A stretch of 64,000 bases of DNA, from contig NZ_JACWZY010000020.1 of assembly GCF_014699005.1 (NCBI RefSeq), positions 62,001-126,000 of the forward strand, written 5' to 3'. Shown here piece after piece: positions 8,656-16,903 of the stretch. A program made the translations under genes and the position numbers. Within the stretch, counting starts at the first letter, position 1. Each line of letters starts with the position of its first letter. This DNA is from Spirosoma profusum (GTDB lineage Bacteria; Bacteroidota; Bacteroidia; Cytophagales; Spirosomataceae). The notes under the pieces are model-generated. The model ran no database searches, was not told the DNA's origin, and saw only the letters and a program-made list of their open reading frames with translations.

Positions 8656-9696
8656 CTAGCTTAGGATATTCCGGCAATAGTTTACGCATTTTTTCACCTC
8701 GGCAACTGACGTAGAACCTTCTGGCACCTTATATTCAAGTTCGACCGAGGCCGGGAACGTGTATTTCTGTTCACTCATCAGTTTCAACACTTCCTTGAGT
8801 GGCGTATCACCTTGCCCCCAGGGTAGGTTTCCTTTGCCGTTTGCGGGCCCCTGCCGGTCTTTGATGTGCATGCTGGAAATGCGGTCGTGCTTCTGTTTAA
8901 TCAGCCCAATTGGATCGGGTTGGCCAGCGGCTATGTAGTGTCCCAAATCGAAGTTCATGGCGTTTCCTGGTGACTGTGATAAAGCGGTATCCCAGAAGGT
9001 CGGTGTTTGTTGCTCGTGGCCGTGATACCCAACCCGAATCCCGTGTTTTTCGGCCATTTTGCCAAGTTTGAGGGTGTGCGCGTCATTGGCCGGATGTTCG
9101 ACAGTAACCTGGTTGGCACCCAACGTTTTAGCAGCCTGCATACCGTAATTGATATCTGCGTCGGAACTATTTACTCCAAAGGCGTCGGGCTTGAAACCGT
9201 AAATGGTTACGCCGGCCTGATTATACATCTTACGGAGCTGCTCGAACTTGGCCATTGATGCCGATGTGCGCCATTTTGTCATCTCTTGGCGATACGCTTT
9301 CGTCTGGGCTTCCATTTCAGCAAGCTTTTTCTGTTCGTCTTCAGTCAGAGGCTGGTTTTCGCGTCGCTTTCTCATGAGCGGAAACATGGTCTGCATATTG
9401 ACCGAATTTTTAGGAGCACCTGCAAAGGTTTCAGCCGGGCCGCCCATGAGTTCTATGGCGCTGATACCGCTATCCAGAATGTATTGCAGGGTTGCTTCGG
9501 CGCTCTGGTCGGGCATATCCCGAAACGAGTACGTAATGACGCCAATCTGAACGCCTTTCAGCAACGAATTAGGTTTATCACCCAGACTGCGGATGATAGC
9601 GGGAGCGCCAAAAAGTTTGCTGTTATTGGCAACAATTCCCGAAACAAGTAAGGCCGTAGTTCCTAAAAACTGACGACGTGATGGCTGGTTTCCCAT
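8656..9696 (-). CDS. Tat-exported sugar phosphate isomerase/epimerase-like TIM-barrel protein
   Basis: Member of the xylose isomerase-like TIM barrel (AP endonuclease 2) superfamily; in Bacteroidota such exported proteins are tied to oxidised sugar or inositol metabolism. The N-terminus MGNQPSRRQFLGTTALL carries a twin-arginine motif followed by a hydrophobic stretch, so it should leave the cytoplasm folded. Barrel features include GVQIGVITYSFRDMP, VTVEHPAND, GIRVGYHGHEQ, NFDLGHYIAAG and MHIKDRQG, with the His/Glu/Asp ligands of a divalent metal. Length 346. It runs the same way as the DUF1080 gene upstream, 108 nt away, and the pair recurs in this phylum. Exact substrate unknown. Confidence 0.85.
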   Translation of the reverse strand: MGNQPSRRQFLGTTALLVSGIVANNSKLFGAPAIIRSLGDKPNSLLKGVQIGVITYSFRDMPDQSAEATLQYILDSGISAIELMGGPAETFAGAPKNSVNMQTMFPLMRKRRENQPLTEDEQKKLAEMEAQTKAYRQEMTKWRTSASMAKFEQLRKMYNQAGVTIYGFKPDAFGVNSSDADINYGMQAAKTLGANQVTVEHPANDAHTLKLGKMAEKHGIRVGYHGHEQQTPTFWDTALSQSPGNAMNFDLGHYIAAGQPDPIGLIKQKHDRISSMHIKDRQGPANGKGNLPWGQGDTPLKEVLKLMSEQKYTFPASVELEYKVPEGSTSVAEVKKCVNYCRNILS

Positions 9697-9804
9697 GGAT
9701 TAAAGAAGTTAAAAAAGGTTTATGAACAATGTTTAATGAACAATGTTTAATGATCAATGTATAATAAATACTGAGAATTCATTACCTGATTTTCCCAGTT
9801 ATCA

Positions 9805-10545
9805 TTATCCATTCTTCACTTTAATATTTCGGAACCAGACGCTGGTGTTCCAATCCTGTAAGCCAATTCGCCCAACAAATTTACCGTTTGCAAACGATAT
9901 GCCTTTTTGCGATTTAGCAGCCACACGCTTTTTCCAGTCAGCACTAGTTACGTCGTGCTCCTGTACTACGTAGCCATTAATTGTAACTGTCAACTTATTC
10001 TTTTTCAGCGAAACATCTACTTTGTTCCAGCTTCCTAGTGGTTGCGGTTCCTGAATACGAACGTCGGCAATGCCAAACAGGTCACCGGAGCTATGCGGAT
10101 GTTCTACTTCTTTCTGATATAAAGCATCATCCCCGACTTGAACCTCAAGGGCGGTGCTATAAATTTTCTCATTCTTTGGCGATTCTTCTACAAAGAAAAA
10201 GAATCCGCTATTGGTGTACTTTTCGATTTTGAATTCGGCCTTAAACTCAAAATCACCCGAAAAAACGGCATCGGTCGCGATATCACCAGCATCGCGGGGG
10301 GTAGCGCCAGCCGTTTTGGGAACGTCCAGATGAAGCACACCCTGTTCGACTTTCCAGGACGAGGGGGTGCCCTTACCGTTGTATTTGTGCCATCCGGACA
10401 GATCGCGCCCGTTAAACAGAAGTTTCCAACCCTCTTTTTTCTCCTGAGCAGATAACGTATTGAGTTGTTGCGCATGAAGTCCTGCCCCAGTAAGGCAAAC
10501 AAGTAGACCAAGGGTAAATCGGTTGATAGACATGAAGTTTGGCAT
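9805..10545 (-). CDS. DUF1080 (3-keto-disaccharide hydrolase-like) exported protein
   Basis: Concanavalin-like beta-sandwich protein of the DUF1080 family, some members of which cleave 3-keto-glycosides. A signal peptide covers about residues 5-25 (MSINRFTLGLLVCLTG...LHA). The domain begins at KEGWKLLFNGRDLSGWHKYN and includes SWKVEQGVLHL, GDFEFKAEFKI, NSGFFFFVEE and a closing RIGLQDWNTSVWFRNIKVK, all usual for the family. Met5 is as likely a start as Met1. It precedes the TIM-barrel gene in the same direction. Together they suggest periplasmic handling of oxidised sugars. Confidence 0.88.
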   Translation of the reverse strand: MPNFMSINRFTLGLLVCLTGAGLHAQQLNTLSAQEKKEGWKLLFNGRDLSGWHKYNGKGTPSSWKVEQGVLHLDVPKTAGATPRDAGDIATDAVFSGDFEFKAEFKIEKYTNSGFFFFVEESPKNEKIYSTALEVQVGDDALYQKEVEHPHSSGDLFGIADVRIQEPQPLGSWNKVDVSLKKNKLTVTINGYVVQEHDVTSADWKKRVAAKSQKGISFANGKFVGRIGLQDWNTSVWFRNIKVKNG

Positions 10546-10743
10546 TTGAATCTATATAAGGTAAACAGCTCTGTAAACTCCTCATGAAACCGCTAACCTA
10601 TTTTGTTTATGGGGTTTACAACTACTGCGTCGGACTGCTACGTCGAAACGTATCGGTTTTGCCGACAAAATACCAACCTGGACCGATAACGACAAATAAG
10701 TAATTGGGTGTATTCTTGTCAGAAATATCAGTAAATACGTAGT

Positions 10744-11118
10744 ATGAGCCCTTTACTGCAAATTCAGGAAGCGGAAGATCGATTAATGAAAGCTCAGCTC
10801 AGCAGCAATGTCGACGAACTTGATGCTTTATTAGCCGACGATTTACAGGCTGTTGGGCCCGATGGTCGTTTAACAGGCAAAGCCGATGACCTGGCCGCTC
10901 ATCGTACGCATATCTTTCGCATCGACTCGCTGACTCGAGTATCGCTAACGATCAAGATTCTGAAGCCCGATATAGCCGTTACGTTCGTAGGGATGGATAT
11001 AAAAGGAAGCATTCAGGATCAACCGGCGTCTGGGCACTATCAGTACACGCGCGTATGGTGTATGGCAAACGGTCAATGGCAGATCACAGCGGCTCACATC
11101 AGCCAGGTTAGCGCGTAA
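10744..11118 (+). CDS. NTF2-like/DUF4440 small protein
   Basis: Cytosolic 124-residue protein with the cone-shaped NTF2/SnoaL-like fold. The start IQEAEDRLMKAQLSSNVDELDALLADDLQAVGPDG matches the usual family opening, and HYQYTRVWCMANGQWQITAAH is the usual last strands. The family covers both enzymes and ligand binders, so no reaction can be assigned. It converges with a response regulator gene; the stops are 23 nt apart. No signal peptide. Confidence 0.8.
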   Translation: MSPLLQIQEAEDRLMKAQLSSNVDELDALLADDLQAVGPDGRLTGKADDLAAHRTHIFRIDSLTRVSLTIKILKPDIAVTFVGMDIKGSIQDQPASGHYQYTRVWCMANGQWQITAAHISQVSA

Positions 11119-11141
11119 AGCCGCGCTCATGGGTATACGCT

Positions 11142-11570
11142 CTAAAAACTATTCGGGTGGATACAGGCTTTCCAATAAGTTATGATTAAATTCAATTGCT
11201 CTTTATTGGCGCTAAACTCGGTAGCTTTTACATGAAAGCCCTGAATTGTTCCTTCGTAAGCCAAATTTACCAGTTCGGGCCCGGCGGCTGTGGTATAGAA
11301 AACAAATGGAATTGATTTTTTCCGTAGGTACTCATCGGCGTCGATAAGTCGACGAAATTCAAGCCCATTCATCACAGGCATATTGATATCACAAAGAATG
11401 AGAAGTGGCTTTTCCTGGGTAGTTTCCAGATACGATCTTGCCTCCAGGCCATCGGCAAAAGAACGGATTTCATTGGGCAATGCTAAATCTCGGATTGCCC
11501 GTTCAAATAAAAACCGGTCATCTTCATCATCGTCCACGTAAATAATCGGCCCATTAGTTAGTGTTTTCAT
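11142..11570 (-). CDS. stand-alone response regulator receiver protein
   Basis: Single CheY-like receiver domain without output domain. The acidic pocket is YVDDDEDD (11-18), the phosphorylation site is Asp61 in LILCDINMPVMNG, and the switch Thr is in FVFYTTAA. The usual KP near the end is replaced by FHVKATEF, which keeps a Lys but loses the Pro. Length 142. No histidine kinase is encoded nearby; a second receiver follows about 250 nt away on the same strand. Such proteins relay phosphate from hybrid kinases elsewhere. Confidence 0.92.
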   Translation of the reverse strand: MKTLTNGPIIYVDDDEDDRFLFERAIRDLALPNEIRSFADGLEARSYLETTQEKPLLILCDINMPVMNGLEFRRLIDADEYLRKKSIPFVFYTTAAGPELVNLAYEGTIQGFHVKATEFSANKEQLNLIITYWKACIHPNSF

Positions 11571-11822
11571 GGGTTTATCGAAAAGGCCGGGTCAAGTTCA
11601 ATCAGACCAGTGGAAAAAGAGCCGTCAATCGACAACCCATAATAAATGGCAGCTGCTTTACAGTGATTTTGTAACTAGTATTAAGCTAAACTGTTTCATT
11701 TTAATAATCGATCACATTGGCTGGAGAACCTATAACAATACGTACCAATATTAAGTAATATTACTCAAAAAAATAGATACCATCGCTTGCAAAGCTTACC
11801 TGTTTGTCGGACGTATAGCCTA

Positions 11823-12245
11823 CTAATTGGTACGTCGGGTTGGCGTTTTTGCTACACCAAACCAATATAAACGAATCTGTTCAGCTAAATCAACCAGCGC
11901 TCGGTGGTTAATTGGCTTCACAATGTACGTATTGGCCCCTAATTCATACGCCCGATTAATGTCGTTTTCATTGTCGGATGTGGTCAGTACGACGACGGGC
12001 ACATGGCGATAGAGTGGAGATGTTTTAAGGTGTTTCAATACCTCGAAACCACTGATGATGGGCATATTTAAATCCAGTAGTACCAGATCAGGAAGAAATT
12101 GAGGGCTTTCGATACCTTCCAGTACATCCGTTCCATCAGTGGCAAACTGAAGATTATAGTGGTTGGAAGCTCTCTCAAAAGCAGTTCTGATAAGGTACTG
12201 ATCGTCTTCGTCATCATCGACGATCAAAACATTATACGTCTTCAT
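11823..12245 (-). CDS. stand-alone response regulator receiver protein (Rcp1-like)
   Basis: Single receiver domain of 140 residues. Acidic pocket LIVDDDEDD (7-15), phosphoacceptor Asp58 in LVLLDLNMPIISG, switch Thr in VVVLTTSDN, and the conserved Lys in TYIVKPIN are all present. It resembles the Rcp1 type common in Cytophagales. It lies upstream of the other receiver gene on the same strand, but with 250 nt between them they need not be one operon. No cognate kinase in the window. Confidence 0.93.
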   Translation of the reverse strand: MKTYNVLIVDDDEDDQYLIRTAFERASNHYNLQFATDGTDVLEGIESPQFLPDLVLLDLNMPIISGFEVLKHLKTSPLYRHVPVVVLTTSDNENDINRAYELGANTYIVKPINHRALVDLAEQIRLYWFGVAKTPTRRTN

Positions 12246-12448
12246 GTTACGGTAAGAAGCCTATCTGCGTAAGTAGTTGTACCTAAGGATTGAGCGACTA
12301 AAATACAAAATTTTTAATTTCTCAGATTCCGTTAAACGGTTATTTAACTACTTATTATGCTTACCAATTAGTATAAATTGACAACATCCCCCGACTAGTC
12401 CTTATTAAGCCTAACCAGAGGATATTGCCAATTTATATTTGTAACTGA

Positions 12449-14203
12449 TTACTGTCGCGCGACTTCACGCCACACCACTGGGTTCTGACGGTATAAGGTT
12501 ATTGTTTGTCCGGGTGTAAACGTAAAGTTGGTAGCGTTTCTCAAAATACATTTTGCATTGTGCTGAATCACGATAGGATGATCGGCTTGTAGAATGACCT
12601 GCTTTCCAGGCGGTATACCTTCGATGTCCGTAATGGTTCCTGCCGTATTGTTAATGTAAACGTAGTAAGAACCCGCATTAGCCAGATTTAACGTACCATT
12701 ATTGATCGCCACCCTCGCAGAAGGCGAATGAGCCCATGTATCGTACGGTTCGTTTTTGAAGCGAACATTTGCTCCGTAGACCGGTTTTTCTTCATCAAAC
12801 TGGTAAAAATTATTATCATCGACCAGCCAGTTGTTATAGTTATTGGGGCCAGGTGCACAAATGACCCGAGGATTAGCTGAGCTGGGCGGATAGCCACTAT
12901 AACCCATAAACGAATTCCCCTGCATAGAAATCACGTTCACCTTACCATCGTTATGCACCAGATTTAAAGGGGTGAATAGAATATCGACATGCGAAGAACC
13001 TTTTGTGCCCAACCGGTTAAACGTATTACCCTGAAGAACATGGGCACCCGGCGCGGCTGCCACGATTTCTATGGTTGCTCCCCGGTTATTTTCAGCGTAA
13101 CATCCCTGAATAATACCCGAAACTCCTCCATTGAAGCCAATATATTGAAGTTTGATGGCTCTTCCGGTAGGTCCTTCCCCGTTACTCAACAGCCGACAGC
13201 CAATGAAGGAATTATTGCAACCATTTTCGATTAAGCAGCCGTATTCCCGGTTACTATTGAAGGCACAACTCAGAAAAACAATTCCGTTTGGCGCGATTCC
13301 ATAGCCAGCTGGAGCTGCATAAAATCCTTTGTCATTCCAATCGAACACGCACTTTTCAACAATTCCCTCACCTGCATCGATCAGATTGACCCCCTTATCG
13401 AAAAAGCTTACGTTTACCTCTTTAAGTGTAAAATTGGACAGGTTCCGAATATCAAGTCCGGTTGCCTTGCGAACATTAGTATTCGCCGAAATAATACGAA
13501 ACCCTTCAAGATTTAAATTATCGTCGGCTGTGCCTACCACTTTAAGCACCGTTATGTCGGCCGAGCCGGTATACCGAATTGCTACGTTAGACCGACCTGT
13601 CCCTAAAATATTAAGTCGTCGGCCCCCGGCAAACATATGGCCCGTACTGTTGTTTATGGTGACAGACAAAGGCTGAGACGTATTATATACGCCATCGCTC
13701 AAAAACAGGGTTATGCCTTTGTTTTTACAGTAGTTCAGCGCCTTCTGGAGAGCAGCATGATCATCGGCTTCGCCATCACCTTTGGCGCCGAACCATTTCA
13801 CGTTGATAAAGGATTCCACGATACGTTCGTAAACAACGCCCGATTTAGTTCGAAGCACCATAACCCCATCATCGGGTGTTTTTGCATCGTTTACATTTCT
13901 GACGAATATTCCGCCCCGCCCCGGATCTGATACGTTAATAACCGAGGGTGCATTGTCAGCAGCTACTGTCCAGGCCTGAACGTCGGCCATCGTTCGATAA
14001 ACGGGTAACGTATTGGCTCTGGGATCGATTCGAAATGGTGTTTCCTGGCCGTTTTTGTTACGTTCATACCACAATCCATCCGCTTTTCGGCCTAAGTTGA
14101 CAGTTCCATCTGCGTTTGGTGCTTTGGGCGGGCCAATCGGAAAATTCTGCGCCTGTACACAGAAGGCCACTAGAATAAAAGTCAGTGTCAATAGTTGTTT
14201 CAT
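12449..14203 (-). CDS. exported right-handed beta-helix protein, pectate lyase 3-like
   Basis: Large secreted protein, probably acting on or binding polysaccharide. A signal peptide (MKQLLTLTFILVAFCVQAQ) follows an internal Met; I place the start there at 14203 because the upstream 17 residues have no export signal. The hallmark VKWFGAKGDGEADDHAALQKAL starts the beta-helix of the pectate lyase 3 / tailspike family near residue 140, followed by rungs with repeated short strands and Asn turns up to about 500. Length 584. The C-terminus is a small beta domain without a type IX sorting signal. Enzyme activity cannot be told from sequence alone. Confidence 0.75.
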   Translation of the reverse strand: MKQLLTLTFILVAFCVQAQNFPIGPPKAPNADGTVNLGRKADGLWYERNKNGQETPFRIDPRANTLPVYRTMADVQAWTVAADNAPSVINVSDPGRGGIFVRNVNDAKTPDDGVMVLRTKSGVVYERIVESFINVKWFGAKGDGEADDHAALQKALNYCKNKGITLFLSDGVYNTSQPLSVTINNSTGHMFAGGRRLNILGTGRSNVAIRYTGSADITVLKVVGTADDNLNLEGFRIISANTNVRKATGLDIRNLSNFTLKEVNVSFFDKGVNLIDAGEGIVEKCVFDWNDKGFYAAPAGYGIAPNGIVFLSCAFNSNREYGCLIENGCNNSFIGCRLLSNGEGPTGRAIKLQYIGFNGGVSGIIQGCYAENNRGATIEIVAAAPGAHVLQGNTFNRLGTKGSSHVDILFTPLNLVHNDGKVNVISMQGNSFMGYSGYPPSSANPRVICAPGPNNYNNWLVDDNNFYQFDEEKPVYGANVRFKNEPYDTWAHSPSARVAINNGTLNLANAGSYYVYINNTAGTITDIEGIPPGKQVILQADHPIVIQHNAKCILRNATNFTFTPGQTITLYRQNPVVWREVARQ

Positions 14204-14532
14204 AAAAAACCCGCTTATGTTTTCGATTAATTTACGTTCGTTCGCTACGTTCATAGAATTATTGGTTTATGGTTGTATAGAAATAGTGAGTAGTACCTAT
14301 AACGAACGAGTTCCCCTGTTAGTTGATGGCAACGGGCAATTCGCGTTGAAATCCTGGTTCTGAAGCTGTTTTCAGAATCAAAAGAAACGTAGTAGAGAAT
14401 GGTAAAAAAAAGGCGTCGAATTTTATCAAAATAATGTCGCAAATCACCCCTTTATTGCCGCTTTTAGCCCCCCTCCGTCAGCCCGAAAAGCGGTAAATTT
14501 GATACATAATCAAACAAACAACTACTACTGAC
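14204..14532. other. intergenic region between divergent genes
   Basis: About 330 bases containing the control regions of the beta-helix gene (leftward) and the DoxX-like gene (rightward). A TAAATTTG element at 14494-14501 fits the Bacteroidota -7 box for the rightward gene. Nothing else was recognised. Confidence 0.5.
14494..14501 (+). promoter_or_regulatory. -7 promoter element upstream of DoxX-like gene
   Basis: TAAATTTG matches the Bacteroidota TAnnTTTG box, 31 nt before the ATG. No TTG is seen at the usual 19-21 nt spacing upstream, so the call is partial. Confidence 0.45.
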
Positions 14533-14991
14533 ATGGCACACATTCATTCGTTAACCGCAACCCCTAAAGCGTCGAAAAAAGTAAACGTAACGTACTGGAT
14601 TTTAACTGGTTTATTTGCCTTTGTTATGACAGGTTCGGCCATTCCCAACATTATGGTCAACCCTATTTCGGTGCAGGGTTTCAGCGAAATGGGCTATCCT
14701 ACTTACATCATTCCCTTTCTGGGGTGGGCCAAGTTGCTGGGGTCGGTGGCTATTCTGGTACCTGGGTTTCCTCGTCTTAAAGAGTGGGCGTATGCTGGCC
14801 TTATGTTCGACTTATTGGGTGCTACGTATTCCGTCGCAAATAGTGGTAAAGATGTCAGCAATTGGGCGCCAATTTTTATCTTCGTTGCGTTGGGTTTTGC
14901 ATCGTATTTTTTCTACCACAAAAAGCTTAAAGCCACCGCTACGGACAAAGCAGCCCAACCCTTTCGGCGTAGCCTGGTAGTAGCGGCCTAA
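14533..14991 (+). CDS. DoxX-like integral membrane protein
   Basis: Four-helix membrane protein of the DoxX/DoxD-like superfamily. Helices are visible at about 22-38, 60-80, 85-100 and 112-128; motifs such as TGSAIPNIM, FLGWAKLLGSVAILVPGFPRLKEWAYAG are typical of this group, although the name says little about function. Length 152. A TAAATTTG box precedes it and a clear rho-independent terminator follows, so it is probably a single-gene transcript. No partner gene is apparent. Confidence 0.85.
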   Translation: MAHIHSLTATPKASKKVNVTYWILTGLFAFVMTGSAIPNIMVNPISVQGFSEMGYPTYIIPFLGWAKLLGSVAILVPGFPRLKEWAYAGLMFDLLGATYSVANSGKDVSNWAPIFIFVALGFASYFFYHKKLKATATDKAAQPFRRSLVVAA

Positions 14992-15017
14992 CTACGTCCT
15001 AAAACGAATCACTTCTC

Positions 15018-15050
15018 ATCCCGATAGCTTTGGCTTATCGGGATTTTTTT
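15018..15050 (+). terminator. rho-independent terminator of DoxX-like gene
   Basis: A 9-bp stem ATCCCGATA/TATCGGGAT with a 9-nt loop is followed by seven T residues, starting 27 nt after the stop of the DoxX-like gene. Confidence 0.85.
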
Positions 15051-15064
15051 GTGTTCATAGCTGA

Positions 15065-15673
15065 TCATCGAATAGGCAACGTAACGCCCACACCCGACGT
15101 AGTGGCCGAGAGCAGTAGCCGTTCCTGTTTATCGCCCCGGTTCTTGAAAATGAGATAATTAACGACATCGAACACCAGCAGAAACGCCCCCTGTGCCATA
15201 ATAGACGTACCGTAACCGCGCAGTTGATCGGCGTTGTCAGGGCGACTGACGGCCCGCTCCCGCAGATACGCTCCTCCTGCTACGTAGGCAACATCCAGTC
15301 CCGCGTTTATGAGCAATATCTGCTTCATATTCTCGTGTTGACGAACAGCTTCCGCCAAGGTTTCAGCAGCAGGATTTCGTTTTCGCGTACCCAGCAACCC
15401 AGCCCCGGCAATACCCAAATTGACCAGATTCCAGTAGACGTTCATTCGGTGAACGTATTTCGTCTCGCCCGAGGTCTGACTGGCAGCGATACTTCCGACC
15501 GCGATGTTGGCAAGGGCAAAACTGCCCAGCGTCAGACCGATGGTTTTCTGATGCCGGATACGTTGCATGCTGAAATCCTGGAGTTCGGTTGACGTCGTAC
15601 TACGTTGGGCCTGAGCGGCATTCCCAAGAAAAAACGTTCCAGCGGCCAGCAACAGTTTTCTAAATGGAGTCAT
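15065..15673 (-). CDS. hypothetical exported membrane protein
   Basis: Protein of 202 residues with a signal peptide (MTPFRKLLLAAGTFFLGNAAQAQ) and three or four further hydrophobic segments around IGLTLGSFALANIAVGSIAA, MNVYWNLVNLGIAGAGLL, ILLINAGLDVAYVAGGAYL and GAFLLVFDVVNYLIF. I take the internal Met at 15673 as start because the signal peptide begins there. It is conserved-looking but I cannot name a characterised family. It lies alone between the DoxX gene (convergent) and mobA (same strand, 110 nt away). Confidence 0.65.
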   Translation of the reverse strand: MTPFRKLLLAAGTFFLGNAAQAQRSTTSTELQDFSMQRIRHQKTIGLTLGSFALANIAVGSIAASQTSGETKYVHRMNVYWNLVNLGIAGAGLLGTRKRNPAAETLAEAVRQHENMKQILLINAGLDVAYVAGGAYLRERAVSRPDNADQLRGYGTSIMAQGAFLLVFDVVNYLIFKNRGDKQERLLLSATTSGVGVTLPIR

Positions 15674-15784
15674 TTGTGGTCTATTTTGACGTAACACAGC
15701 TGGACTGACGTTCCACCGGACTGGCGCTCCAGCATCTTGTCCGCTTCAGTTCTACTAATCAAAACGCTACGTTCGATCAATGGT

Positions 15785-16357
15785 TTAAAAACCCAGTTGG
15801 GCTCTGGCGATGGGGTCGTTGATGTTGATTAATTCCTGAACATCGGGTACGGTCAATAACTGAATGTCGTTCTGTTGCAGAATCTGACGCGGAGAATGAA
15901 GTCCATCAGCGACGGCCTGTTGCAGAATCGGCCCGATAGCGGGTTCGTATATTCCTAGCAGAGGTTCAGGTAATTGGCCGTCAGAATCGTAAAAAACTGT
16001 TGCTAGTTTCGCCGGATTTCGCCCCTTTACCAGAGCGTCGAGCGATTGAACCGTGAGCAGGGGCATATCGCAGGCAACCACGAACCAGGCCGCTTCAGCA
16101 TCATACTGAAAAGCTGACAGGATGCCATTGAGTGGACTGTTCACTTCGAACGTATCAACAATACGTAGTTGGTTGGAATCAGCTAAATCGATAGCTTGCA
16201 CCGCGTTGATCGACCAAAACACAACGCTACAATAAGGACGTAGCAATTCTGTAAGATGTTCGCGCTGAGGCTTTTCGTGATAACGTAGCAACGATTTATC
16301 CTCACCCATACGAGTGCTACGTCCGCCTGCTAGTACCAGTCCATTGAGTTTAGACAT
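15785..16357 (-). CDS. mobA: molybdenum cofactor guanylyltransferase MobA
   Basis: Attaches GMP to molybdopterin to give the MGD form of the cofactor. The nucleotide-binding opening GLVLAGGRSTRMGEDKSLL is canonical, with the GPLNGI-like NSPLNGILSAFQ and FVVACDMPLL (metal-binding Asp) following. Length 190 is normal. Start chosen at Met in MSKLNGLVLAGG (16357), which overlaps the moaC stop by 8 nt, so translation is likely coupled. No molybdoenzyme structural gene lies in the window. Confidence 0.92.
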   Translation of the reverse strand: MSKLNGLVLAGGRSTRMGEDKSLLRYHEKPQREHLTELLRPYCSVVFWSINAVQAIDLADSNQLRIVDTFEVNSPLNGILSAFQYDAEAAWFVVACDMPLLTVQSLDALVKGRNPAKLATVFYDSDGQLPEPLLGIYEPAIGPILQQAVADGLHSPRQILQQNDIQLLTVPDVQELININDPIARAQLGF

Positions 16358-16826
16358 CGCGTCGAAAATCCCGTTTACCACCCGTTTTTTCCATGAGTTT
16401 CGTCTCTTTAATCACGATGTCGTGCGAAAACGCTTTACACATATCGTAAATCGTCAAAGCCGCCACCGATGCGCCTACCAAAGCTTCCATCTCAACACCG
16501 GTTTTTCCTTCGGTCGAAACAAGGCAGTCTACGATGGCGTCGGCGCCGTCGGTTGTGATGGTAATCTGGCAGTTATCCAGTCCCAGCGAATGACAGAGCG
16601 GAATTAAATCGTCGGTACGTTTGGCAGCCATTGTGCCCGCAATGATAGCTGTCTGAAATACCGGTCCTTTTTTGGTGTTGATATCTGAGCCGCTGAGATG
16701 CTGCATAATGTCAGGCCCCAGAGCGACCACCGTTCGAGCGCGGGCAGTTCGGCGGGTGGCGGCTTTGGCACCCACATCGACCATGGAGGGGTTTCCGTCT
16801 GCGTTGAGATGAGAAAAAGAAGGCAT
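16350..16826 (-). CDS. moaC: cyclic pyranopterin monophosphate synthase MoaC
   Basis: Second step of molybdenum cofactor synthesis, rearranging the GTP-derived intermediate to cyclic pyranopterin monophosphate. The family opening FSHLNADGNPSMVDVGAKAATRRTA-type sequence, the KRTDDLIPLCHSL motif, VSTEGKTGVEMEAL and the C-terminal YDMCKAFSHDIVI with the active Asp/Lys region are present. Start placed at MPSFSHL (16826), giving 158 residues as in other MoaC proteins. It overlaps mobA downstream and is divergent from moeA, 77 nt away. Confidence 0.95.
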   Translation of the reverse strand: MPSFSHLNADGNPSMVDVGAKAATRRTARARTVVALGPDIMQHLSGSDINTKKGPVFQTAIIAGTMAAKRTDDLIPLCHSLGLDNCQITITTDGADAIVDCLVSTEGKTGVEMEALVGASVAALTIYDMCKAFSHDIVIKETKLMEKTGGKRDFRRDV

Positions 16827-16903
16827 AATTGATCGATGATAAATAGATTGCGACTTTAAGTTCAAAATTCATCATTTATCATTCATAATTCATCATTCAT
16901 ATC

